A stretch of 64,000 nucleotides of DNA from Bog-756 sp963710495 (GTDB taxonomy: Bacteria; Actinomycetota; Acidimicrobiia; Acidimicrobiales; RAAP-2), in assembly GCA_963710495.1 (NCBI GenBank), contig CAVQAI010000012.1, positions 372,001 to 436,000 on the forward strand, in the 5' to 3' direction. The notes beneath the pieces were generated by a model. The model made no database searches, had not been told where the DNA came from, and saw only the letters and a list, made by a program, of their open reading frames with translations. Below are positions 56,948 through 63,833 of this stretch, in pieces. A program made the translations under genes and the position numbers. Every line of letters begins with the position of its first letter. Positions within the stretch are counted from its first letter, which is position 1.

Positions 56948-57042
56948 GGGGAGGCCAGGTCAGAGGTGGCCACCAACCCATCCTCTCTTCGGAGGGCGCC
57001 CGGCGCCAGAGTCAAAGGTCCTACGGCAAGGCGAGCTGGTCG

Positions 57043-57523
57043 TGTGGTGCCGAAATTCCCATCCGGCCAGGTCAGGCGACCCGTCGGTATGCACGAGCAC
57101 CAGACCGGTTGAGTTGGAGTGCCGGATGGAGTCGATCTGGAGACCTGGCTTACCTCTCACGGCACCCGAGCTCGTCCCCGTACCGCTCCGATAGCGTGAC
57201 CGCGCCGATAAGAACGGCCAGGTGGACCGGGGCGCTATTCGACGGAGGTTGCAATGGCTAGGCCAGCTCCGGCAGTAGGCAACCATGCGTCTGTCAGGAA
57301 GGTCGGACACCTTCGGAGCGGAACACCTCATCGAAGCTTGGGGAGCAGCCGGCTGAGACCCGCCAGCATCGCCCGATCACTGGGCCGACGCGCGGGACGC
57401 GGGAATTGGCACCGTACGAAGGCGAGGTAGAGAGACGAAAGGGCCACAGGCCATTCTTGTGGTCATCGCAGCCTCAGAGGTAATCCCAGTTCATCGGATT
57501 GGATGAGGTTCTTGGCACGTACA
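57043..57523. repeat. MITE-like element A pair enclosing 481 bp
   Basis: Left end TGTGGTGCCGAAATTCCCATCCGGCCAGGTCAG (position 57043) and right end GATGAGGTTCTTGGCACGTACA (57523) face inward like the other copies. The enclosed segment has no gene but contains a gcgaggtagaga motif (57422) also found in the 61009-61324 element. It fills most of the 946-bp space before the phosphatase gene. Confidence 0.5.
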
Positions 57524-57600
57524 GTGGCTATTTCAGCGCGGATGCTCTAACGGTCCAAAATTTTGTCGGCAGGTTGGGCCAAGTTTCGCCGGTACCCCCC

Positions 57601-57760
57601 TGTTGGTGTGGTGTGGGTGGTTAGTTAGTCGGTGGTCGGTTCGGTCGGTCGGTGGGTCACCGACCGAACCCTCGGACCAGGGCCGGCGCAATTTCCTGAG
57701 GACCCTCTTTCCACGCTCGGGGCCCGGTTCCATTTTGTTGTTAGTGAAACTATCGAAAAG
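57601..57760 (+). repeat. leader-like repeat B, copy 3
   Basis: G/T-rich start, a strong hairpin (57638-57670), GGACCAGGGCCGG, the CTCTTTCCACGCTCGG block and CATTTTGTTGTTAGTGAAACTATCG. It lies directly upstream of the secreted phosphatase gene on the same strand and is followed by the right end of element A at 57803. Confidence 0.65.
57638..57670 (+). promoter_or_regulatory. 12-bp perfect hairpin in repeat B
   Basis: GGTTCGGTCGGT (57638-57649) pairs with ACCGACCGAACC (57659-57670) around a 9-nt loop. In other copies of repeat B the right arm survives as TACCGACA while the left arm is a GGTN run, so the stem seems to be a structural feature of the element, perhaps of a transcribed RNA. Confidence 0.5.
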
Positions 57761-57784
57761 GAAACCCAGGTCAGGGAGTCGGAT

Positions 57785-57803
57785 GAAATTCTTGGCAGCC
57801 ACA
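57785..57803 (+). repeat. TIR-like end of element A
   Basis: Rightward end motif GAAATTCTTGGCAGCCACA ending at 57803, preceded by CCCAGGTCAGGGAGTCGGAT, the same order as the copy ending at 60336. Confidence 0.55.
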
Positions 57804-57893
57804 CGATCGGGATCCGTGAACAAGCCGTGGCCGGCCGCTACGTTGCGAAGTAGTCGACAGGACCGACCGATGACGACACGGGGAGGCGGAACC

Positions 57894-59885
57894 GTGGCTC
57901 TCTGGCAATTCTTGGCTCGCACCAGACGGGCGTGGCGCTGCATTCTGATCGTCATCCTCGTGGCAGGGTCGGTGACCATCGCATTACCGACCGGACGAGC
58001 CCAGGCGGTGACCGCGGCGCCCTTGACCCGGCTCCCCTACATCACCGACGTGGTCGGCAACTCGGTCCGGATCAACTGGGGTACCGATACCTCACAGAGC
58101 GCGGGGTCTGCGACGTGGGGTGCGGTCTCGGGTGGGACCTGCACTCCTACGAACTCGGTGACCGCGACGAACACGGCGGTCACCGGCTTCAACTCGAGGA
58201 GCGAGTACCAGTGGACCGCGGCGGTGACCTTTCCGTCCTCGGGAACCTACTGCTACCGGGTGCAGTTGGGCACGACCGACCTTCTGGGCAGCGACCCGTC
58301 CCCGAGGGTGAGCACGGCGGCCGGCCCTGGCAGCTCGTACTCATTCGCAGTGCTCGGCGACTGGGGAGCAGGGACACCCTCCGAGGCCAATGTGATGGGG
58401 CAGATCGCGGCGAGCCCCGCCAGCTTCGTGGTCACCGTCGGGGACAACGATTACAACAACGGGACCCAGGACGAATACGGGGACCTCTCCGGAGGCAACG
58501 TCTTTCCTACCCAGTACCTGCCCGCCCTCGGCAACCGGCCGGTGTTTGCCGCTGAGGGGAATCACGGGTTCACCCAGTACCAGGCGTACCTCCAGAACTT
58601 CCCGAGCCTCACCGCGACACAGGTGTCGGGTGGCCGCTTCACGGCGGAGTCCTACTGCTGTATCTCGACCTTGAGCGGAGCGCACACCTATCCGAGTGCG
58701 TGGTATGCGTTCGATTGGGGATCGGCCCGCTTTTACGTGCTCGACGGCGCCTGGGCGGACTCGACCGGCGCCTATCAGGGCGACTTCCTGGCGCACTGGA
58801 ACGGCCCGGTGTCGGGCTGCGCGCCCTGCGGTGCGGAGCTCCAGTGGCTCAAGTCCGACCTCGCCGCCCATGCCAACACCCCGCTCAAGTTCGCGTTCTT
58901 CCACTATCCGCTCTACGTCGACAACGGCGGCGAACCGACGGACACGTACCTTGACGGCTCCAACTCCCTCGAGGGCCTCCTGGCCAACAACAACGTGGAC
59001 ATCGTGTTCAACGGTCACGCACATCAGTACGAGCGGAACTATCCCCAGATCGCCGGCAAGCCGATGGTCAGCTACGTGACGGGCACCGGTGGCGCCCCGC
59101 TAGGCAGTGTCAGCGGCTGTAGCGCGTTCGACGCCTACGCCATCGGTTCCGGCTCGTCGTGCCGGGCACCACAGCCTGGATCCGATGCCAACGTCTACGG
59201 CTTTCTACTGGTCTCGGTGAACGGAAACCAGGTGACCGTGACGCCCACCGACTCCACCGGCCGAACCTTCGACGTCCAGACGTACTCCTACTCGATTCCT
59301 CCGCCGACCACGAGCATAGTCACACCATCAAATGGCGCCACGCTGTCCGGAACCGGCGCCAACCTGGAGGCCACCTCGACGAATGCCACCAGCGTCCAGT
59401 TCTGGCTGTTCGGTGGCTCCTACGGGCTCTCCGGCCACCTGGTCGGCACGGCGACTCTGACCTCCGATGGATGGATCTACAGCTGGAACACCACGACCGT
59501 CGCGAATGGCTCGTACGTGCTGTTGTCTGAAGCCTTCAATTCCAGTGGTCACGCCTTCAGTCCGAAAGTCGGCATCACCGTCAACAATGTCCCGTCCCCT
59601 ACGACAACGGTGATCATCCCTTCCAACGGAGCAACGCTGTCCGGAACCGCCGCCATCCTGGACGCCACCGCGACGAATGCCACCAGCGCCCAGTTCTGGC
59701 TGTTCGGTGGCTCCTACGGGCTCTCCGGCCACCTGGTCGGCACGGCGACTCTGACCTCCGATGGATGGATCTACAGCTGGAACACCACGACCGTCGCGAA
59801 TGGCTCATACGTGCTGTTGTCTGAAGCCTTCAATTCCAGTGGTCACGCCTTCAGTCCGAAAGTCAAAATCACCATCGCGAACTAG
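57894..59885 (+). CDS. secreted purple acid phosphatase-like metallophosphoesterase with two duplicated C-terminal domains
   Basis: A 663-residue exported enzyme. A signal peptide follows an Arg-rich start (RTRRAWRCILIVILVAGSVTIA, cleavage near GRAQA). A fibronectin-like N-terminal domain leads to a calcineurin-type fold with the metal motifs VLGDWG, VGDNDY, EGNHG and NGHAHQYERN, all ligands present. The last 200 residues hold two nearly identical 98-residue Ig-like domains. The GTG at 57894 is favoured by GGGAGG 7 nt upstream; an ATG at 57870 is the alternative, and the open frame extends to 57603. It likely scavenges phosphate outside the cell. Confidence 0.85.
   Translation: MALWQFLARTRRAWRCILIVILVAGSVTIALPTGRAQAVTAAPLTRLPYITDVVGNSVRINWGTDTSQSAGSATWGAVSGGTCTPTNSVTATNTAVTGFNSRSEYQWTAAVTFPSSGTYCYRVQLGTTDLLGSDPSPRVSTAAGPGSSYSFAVLGDWGAGTPSEANVMGQIAASPASFVVTVGDNDYNNGTQDEYGDLSGGNVFPTQYLPALGNRPVFAAEGNHGFTQYQAYLQNFPSLTATQVSGGRFTAESYCCISTLSGAHTYPSAWYAFDWGSARFYVLDGAWADSTGAYQGDFLAHWNGPVSGCAPCGAELQWLKSDLAAHANTPLKFAFFHYPLYVDNGGEPTDTYLDGSNSLEGLLANNNVDIVFNGHAHQYERNYPQIAGKPMVSYVTGTGGAPLGSVSGCSAFDAYAIGSGSSCRAPQPGSDANVYGFLLVSVNGNQVTVTPTDSTGRTFDVQTYSYSIPPPTTSIVTPSNGATLSGTGANLEATSTNATSVQFWLFGGSYGLSGHLVGTATLTSDGWIYSWNTTTVANGSYVLLSEAFNSSGHAFSPKVGITVNNVPSPTTTVIIPSNGATLSGTAAILDATATNATSAQFWLFGGSYGLSGHLVGTATLTSDGWIYSWNTTTVANGSYVLLSEAFNSSGHAFSPKVKITIAN
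59380..59863 (+). repeat. 294-bp direct duplication inside the phosphatase gene
   Basis: The 170-bp core at about 59397-59569 recurs at 59691-59863 with one visible mismatch (tcg to tca). The 294-bp period equals 98 codons, so a whole domain was duplicated in frame, recently or with ongoing conversion. Confidence 0.85.
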
Positions 59886-59932
59886 GGGGTTTGTCGATGC
59901 AAATCGGCCCCAGGTTGGTCGGGACCCCCAGT
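59881..59932 (+). terminator. possible terminator after the phosphatase gene
   Basis: ACTAGGGGGT (59881-59890, containing the stop codon) pairs with ACCCCCAGT (59924-59932) apart from one bulged A, across a 33-nt loop. Weak compared with the other hairpins listed. Confidence 0.35.
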
Positions 59933-60020
59933 TGGTTGGTTGGTTGGTCGGTCGGTTGGGTGGTTGGGTGGTTGGTGAGTTGAGTTTGCGTGAGTAAGTA
60001 ACGGTGGTGGTGGGTGTGGG
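59931..60020 (+). repeat. GGTT/GGTC simple repeat tract
   Basis: Four-base GGTT and GGTC units run for about 47 bp (59931-59977) and continue as a looser G/T-rich stretch to 60020. GGTTGGTTGGTTGGTTGG could fold as a two-tier G-quadruplex on the plus strand. Shorter versions begin the other copies of repeat B. Confidence 0.7.
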
Positions 60021-60145
60021 TTGGCCGGGTGGGCTACCGACAAAACCCCACTGACCACCTCGGATGGCGAGTTGTCGAGCGGCACTTTCCACGCTAAGGG
60101 ACGAGATTTTCCACATTGTTTCTGGCGCAAGTAGTTGTGGAAGGA
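60001..60145 (+). repeat. leader-like repeat B, copy 4
   Basis: Holds GGGTGGGCTACCGACA (60028-60043), CACTTTCCACGCTAAGGG (about 60082-60100) and ATTTTCCACATTGTTTCTGG followed by CGCAAGTAGTTGTGG. The cca-caa/ttgtgg ends of the last block are self-complementary. It precedes the right end of element A at 60336. Confidence 0.65.
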
Positions 60146-60192
60146 CCTGTTCAACCATGCCGGACACAGGGCGGCAATGACACTGGTCGGCT

Positions 60193-60987
60193 TTGTCATT
60201 GAGCGCGACCCGCCTACGTAACACGGGATTCGTGTCCGGACTCAAGCTGGACGAGGTTGCCGGGATCAACGTGGTCGTCACACTGTCCGCCAAGATTCCC
60301 AGGTCAGCGAGACAGATGAGGTTCTTGGCACCCACAGGCCTCATCGTCGACATCGGCCGGTACGTGCTCAACGAAGCTTGCGGCCAAGCTATGCGATGGC
60401 GCACAACGCTTCCGAACGCGGAGAGCCTTCGAATGAGTGTGAACGTATCGCCCTACCAACTTTACGACGACAACTTCGTTTCCGATGTCGAGCTCATTCT
60501 GCGTGACACAGGGCTTCCTGGAACGAGCCTGATCCTCGAACTCACTGAGAGTTCCCTGCTATCCGACACCACCTACATCCAGGAGCGGCTCGACGCCCTT
60601 AAGCGACTTGGCGTTCAGCTCGCCATCGATGACTTCGGTACCGGCTATTCCTCCCTCTCATACCTCCACACCTTCCCAATCGACCTTCTCAAGATCGACC
60701 GCAGCTTCGTCAGCGAACTAAACAACGACCGCTCCGATCAAGCTCGAGTGATGATCCGATCAATCATTAGCATCGGACACAATCTACGACTCGGGGTCAT
60801 AGCCGAAGGCATCGAACAGTCCGATCAACTTGCCGAACTTCGTGATGCTGGATGCAATACTGGACAGGGCTACCTCTTTGCGCGGGCCGTGCCACACAAT
60901 GAGATCCCTGATCTCCTGAGGCTGTCGGTACCGAAATGTCCGTCTACGTCACCTGACCGGGTGGTATTCGTGAGTGAGTCTTCTTAG
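60193..60987 (+). CDS. EAL-domain protein, N-terminally truncated at a repeat end
   Basis: From about residue 48 this is the second half and more of a c-di-GMP phosphodiesterase EAL domain: GLIVDIGRYVLNEACGQAM, MSVNVSPYQL, ELTESSLL, IDDFGTGYSSLSYL, DLLKIDRSFV, VIAEGIEQ and GCNTGQGYLFARA. The defining ExLxR segment and first strands are missing; upstream sequence to 60336 is element A (GAGGTTCTTGGCACCCACA) and non-coding DNA. The catalytic Glu of EAL is gone, so enzymatic activity is not expected. The start at 60193 is formal; no ribosome binding site is evident. Most likely the surviving 3' part of a GGDEF-EAL gene. Confidence 0.75.
   Translation: MSLSATRLRNTGFVSGLKLDEVAGINVVVTLSAKIPRSARQMRFLAPTGLIVDIGRYVLNEACGQAMRWRTTLPNAESLRMSVNVSPYQLYDDNFVSDVELILRDTGLPGTSLILELTESSLLSDTTYIQERLDALKRLGVQLAIDDFGTGYSSLSYLHTFPIDLLKIDRSFVSELNNDRSDQARVMIRSIISIGHNLRLGVIAEGIEQSDQLAELRDAGCNTGQGYLFARAVPHNEIPDLLRLSVPKCPSTSPDRVVFVSESS
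60315..60336 (+). repeat. TIR-like end of element A joined to the EAL fragment
   Basis: GATGAGGTTCTTGGCACCCACA ending at 60336, preceded by CCCAGGTCAGCGAGACA. The next codons already encode conserved EAL-domain residues, so the element border is the breakpoint of the gene. Confidence 0.6.
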
Positions 60988-61008
60988 GCAGCCAGTCGGA
61001 GGCAACCC

Positions 61009-61324
61009 TGCGGGGTGCCGAAAATGTCATCCGGGCCCGCTCAGCTGGACTTTCGTCGACAGGGACCATTATCGAAGGTGGGCAACGACCCAGTCCCCCT
61101 AGTTGGTCTTCTTCCGATACCTCCAGCTATTTCCGGCTCTTCATGCGTGAGGACGGAGCACTGCTGACGTCGCGGCGGAGCGTGGGAACCTCGATGGCCA
61201 GATCACGGTCCCCGCGCTCTCTGGGGAGAACCAACCCCAAGGGTTCTGGCGGGGCGAGGTAGAGACGCGTCTTTACGCGAAAACCAAAGCTCCGAGCACT
61301 CGGATGACATTTTCGGCACCCACA
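61009..61324. repeat. MITE-like element A, 316-bp copy
   Basis: Left end TGCGGGGTGCCGAAAATGTCATCCGGG and right end CCCGGATGACATTTTCGG-type sequence (actcggatgacattttcggcacccaca, ending 61324). The two ends are complementary over about 20 bases (GGTGCCGAAAATGTCATCCG), the best-conserved pair in the window. No gene inside. Confidence 0.65.
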
Positions 61325-61342
61325 AGGTCCCGAACCTTCCAC

Positions 61343-61370
61343 TTGACATCTCTGTGGGCCATGGTATCTT
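61343..61370 (+). promoter_or_regulatory. sigma-70-like promoter of the ABM-MarR unit
   Basis: TTGACA at 61343-61348 and TATCTT at 61365-61370 with 16-bp spacing, 56 bp before the ATG at 61426. The -10 lies inside the palindrome described next, so the promoter would be closed by a bound regulator. Confidence 0.65.
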
Positions 61371-61382
61371 GATACCAAGATA
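61365..61382. promoter_or_regulatory. MarR-type operator TATCTTGATACCAAGATA
   Basis: Perfect 7-bp arms TATCTTG and CAAGATA separated by four bases; another half site, CAAGATA, follows at about 61391. The size and AT-rich arms fit MarR-family operators, and a MarR gene lies two genes downstream, so autoregulation is likely. Confidence 0.7.
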
Positions 61383-61425
61383 CTGGTCCTCAAGATAATG
61401 GGCCAACGAGTGAGAGGGTGGACAC

Positions 61426-61701
61426 ATGGCACAGGCAACATTGCTGGTTCGACATGAGGTCGAGGACTACGCGGCATGGCGCTCGGCGTACGAGAGTGTG
61501 GACGGGCTGCGCAAGGAGCACGGCTGCACCGATGCCGAGGTGCTCGTCGACCCGGCCGACAAGCAGGACGTGTACGTCCTGCACCGGTTCCCCACCTTGG
61601 AGCAGGCCCAAGCCTTCGCCGGCAGCAACCAGCTGCGTGAGGCCATGGGTCGATCCGGGGTCACGGGTGAACCCCGGATCGAGATCGCGGTGGGGGCCTG
61701 A
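61426..61701 (+). CDS. small ABM-like (cyclase/monooxygenase fold) protein
   Basis: A 91-residue protein with the ferredoxin-like pattern of antibiotic-biosynthesis-monooxygenase relatives: TLLVRHEVEDYAAWRSAYESVDGLRKEHGC, VYVLHRFPTLEQAQAFAGS and a closing strand RIEIAVG. Related small proteins are found with MarR-type genes in actinobacteria; the substrate is unknown. GAGAGGG precedes the ATG. It is controlled by the operator-overlapped promoter and leads into the MarR gene, whose start overlaps it. Confidence 0.8.
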   Translation: MAQATLLVRHEVEDYAAWRSAYESVDGLRKEHGCTDAEVLVDPADKQDVYVLHRFPTLEQAQAFAGSNQLREAMGRSGVTGEPRIEIAVGA

Positions 61702-62290
61702 ACTGAGCCAGTCTCCACCAAAGAGCCGAGGTGGCGCCCGGAAGGGCGCTGCCTCGGCAGCGCCACCCGAGGTCGCGGCATTCGAGAAGGAGTTTCCCGG
61801 TGCGTCCTGGCTGTCTGCCCAGGTCATCCGGAATCTCGAAGTGGTCGGAGGCCACGCCGAGGCGTTGATTGCGTCGGTGGCACGTCGTCACGGCCTGTCG
61901 CACGCAGCGCTCAACGCCCTGGCCGTCATCGAGGGGAACGGAGCTCCCATGACCGCCGGCGCAGTCGGCGCTCACATGCACATCACGAGCGGAACGATGA
62001 CCAGCGTGCTCGACACATTGGAACGCAACGGATACATCGTACGGCTCGCGGACCCCGACGACCGCCGCCGAGTCCTCGTCGACGTGACACCGGAAGCCCA
62101 AGCCGTGCTCAATCGGCTGCTCCCGGAGGTCGTCCAGACCACGACCGGGGTGACGGCAGGAATCGACGATACCGAGCTCTACGACTTCCTGCGCACCCTT
62201 GCTCGAATCCGCGATGCGATCGCTGCCGCCCCGGACGATTTGGCGCCCCCGGCCCCTCGTCGGACGCCCCGCAACCTGAAGCGATCATGA
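61667..62290 (+). CDS. MarR-family transcriptional regulator
   Basis: About 207 residues. The core runs from VAAFEKEFPG to the end, with the winged helix-turn-helix SHAALNALAVIEGNGAPMTAGAVGAHMHITSGTMTSVLDTLERNGYI and the wing DPDDRRRVLVDVTPE, then dimerisation helices. The start is uncertain: the GTG at 61667 overlaps the upstream gene by 35 bp and has only a weak ribosome binding site; nothing better lies downstream before the conserved core. It probably represses its own promoter through the 61365-61382 palindrome in response to a small phenolic or oxidant ligand. Confidence 0.8.
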   Translation: MNPGSRSRWGPELSQSPPKSRGGARKGAASAAPPEVAAFEKEFPGASWLSAQVIRNLEVVGGHAEALIASVARRHGLSHAALNALAVIEGNGAPMTAGAVGAHMHITSGTMTSVLDTLERNGYIVRLADPDDRRRVLVDVTPEAQAVLNRLLPEVVQTTTGVTAGIDDTELYDFLRTLARIRDAIAAAPDDLAPPAPRRTPRNLKRS

Positions 62291-62546
62291 AAGGACGACT
62301 GAGCACCACGCCATCTATCCGGCAACTTGTTTAGATCCACCTTGGGAGTCCGAGGGTCTGAGATCGTCGGACGTTGAGCTCAGTGGGTTCGCTCGCTATC
62401 CGGCTGCCGTCGTCTCTGGCGTTCTGGCTCACGAACGGCCTGCGACCCGCTGGGTTCACCCGGTGAGGAAGTGGCTCAAGAGAGGTTTGCTCAGCCGGTA
62501 GTTGCATTGCCCTCCTCACCACGCCAACCACACGTGAGGAGGAACT
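62291..62546 (+). ncRNA. possible IS110 left end with bridge-RNA region
   Basis: 256 bp without a gene between the MarR stop and the IS110 recombinase start. IS110-group elements carry a structured guide (bridge) RNA in the non-coding end next to the recombinase gene. This stretch is the right size and place, but I have not folded it and the exact left border of the element is not visible, so the call is positional only. Confidence 0.35.
62511..62542 (+). promoter_or_regulatory. stem covering the IS110 recombinase ribosome binding site
   Basis: CCTCCTCAC (62511-62519) is the exact complement of GTGAGGAGG (62534-62542); the latter is the ribosome binding site of the GTG at 62547. Loop of 14 nt. 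Formation would hide the site. Confidence 0.6.
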
Positions 62547-63833
62547 GTGCAAGACGTATTGATAAGCGTGGACCCGCACAAGGCCAGCAACACCCTGGCC
62601 GTGCTCGACCCGGCGACCAAGACCCCGATCGATGGAGCTCGGTTCGCCAACACCACGAAGGGCTATCGAGCGCTGATGGCCTTCGCCCAGCGATGGGACA
62701 ACCGTCGCTGGGCGGTCGAAGGGTGCCATGGGGCAGGGCGGTCGTTGGCCCAGCGCTTGGTGGCCGCCGGGGAGGTGGTGCTCGATGTGCCGGCCAAGCT
62801 GGCCGCCCGGGTGCGGGTGTTCTCGACCGGCCATGGTCGAAAGACCGATCGGGATGACGCCATCTCCGTCGGCTTGGCCGCCCTCGATGGCGAAGGCGTG
62901 GCCCCAGTGGCCGAGGACGGCGCGACCACGAGCCTCCGACTCCTGAGCGACCGCCGTGACGAGCTGGTGGCCCTACGCACCCAAGCCGTCTGCCGGCTGC
63001 ACCGGCTGTTGGTGGAGCTCACCCCCGGAGGCATGGCCAGCGAGCTGAGCGCTAAGAAGGCAGCATCGGTCCTGGTCAGGTTGCGCCCCGAAGGTGAGGT
63101 GGCCCAAGTCCGGTTCCAGCTGGCTTCCGAGCATCTGGCCGACATCGAGGCCATCGATGCCAAGCTCAAGACGAGCGGCGCCCAGATCACCGCCCTGGTG
63201 CAGGCCACCAGCACGAGCCTGGTCGACCTCTACGGGGTCGGGCCGGTGATCGCCGGACGGATCTTGGCCGAAGTGGACGACGTGACCCGATTCCCGACCA
63301 AGGACCACTTCGCCTCATACAACGGAACCGCCCCGATCGACGCATCCTCGGGCGACCAGGTCCGTCACCGCCTGTCACGGGCAGGGAACCGGCGGCTCAA
63401 CCACGCCCTCCACATGATGGCGGTGACCCAGCTGCGTCAGACGGAGACGCTCGGACGGGCCTACTACGAGCGCAAGCGGCTCGAGGGCAAGACCCCGAAG
63501 GAGGCCCTGCGCTGCCTGAAGCGCCGGCTCTCCGACATCGTCTACTACCAACTCGTTGCCGACAGCCGAGGCAGAATCGAGGGGTGCGGATCACCTACAA
63601 CCGCCACGCCGACGCCGTCTACGTCCATCTCACCGAAGAGGAGCTCCCATCCGGTCCGACGGCAAGCATCAAGGCCCAGCCGCCCGAAGGCATCCAAGCG
63701 TTCGTCGTACTCGACTGGAAGGACAACCGCCTCGTCGGCATCGAAGTCCTCGACGCAAGCTCCCGGCTCCCGCAAGACCTCCTCGACGGTGCGGAGACCA
63801 TCGACTGACAGGCGCAGTTCCCTCGTCTCTTGA
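62547..63833 (+). CDS. IS110-family transposase/recombinase, stop lost at 3' end
   Basis: The first 345 or so residues are a complete IS110 recombinase: RuvC-like DEDD start with SVDPHKASNTLAVLD (D9), AVEGCHGAGRSLAQRL, KTDRDDA, and the C-terminal transposase-20 part YGVGPVIAGRILAEVDDVTRF, APIDASSGDQVRHRLSRAGNRRLNHALHMM with its catalytic Ser region, ending RRLSDIVYYQLVADS. After that the frame runs, out of phase, through a DUF2283 gene (residues rich in Ser/Pro/Thr) to 63833, so about 80 C-terminal residues are artefactual. The core may be active. Confidence 0.88.
   Translation: MQDVLISVDPHKASNTLAVLDPATKTPIDGARFANTTKGYRALMAFAQRWDNRRWAVEGCHGAGRSLAQRLVAAGEVVLDVPAKLAARVRVFSTGHGRKTDRDDAISVGLAALDGEGVAPVAEDGATTSLRLLSDRRDELVALRTQAVCRLHRLLVELTPGGMASELSAKKAASVLVRLRPEGEVAQVRFQLASEHLADIEAIDAKLKTSGAQITALVQATSTSLVDLYGVGPVIAGRILAEVDDVTRFPTKDHFASYNGTAPIDASSGDQVRHRLSRAGNRRLNHALHMMAVTQLRQTETLGRAYYERKRLEGKTPKEALRCLKRRLSDIVYYQLVADSRGRIEGCGSPTTATPTPSTSISPKRSSHPVRRQASRPSRPKASKRSSYSTGRTTASSASKSSTQAPGSRKTSSTVRRPSTDRRSSLVS
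63584..63808 (+). CDS. DUF2283-family small protein
   Basis: A 74-residue protein starting at a GTG: MRITYNRHADAVYVHLTEEE, then IQAFVVLDWKDNRLVGIEVLDASSRLPQDLL, the typical short DUF2283 beta-rich form. Members are often near mobile elements or toxin-antitoxin modules; function unknown. The gene begins inside the 3' extension of the IS110 frame, so the element was inserted just upstream of it and has probably replaced its promoter. Confidence 0.8.
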   Translation: MRITYNRHADAVYVHLTEEELPSGPTASIKAQPPEGIQAFVVLDWKDNRLVGIEVLDASSRLPQDLLDGAETID

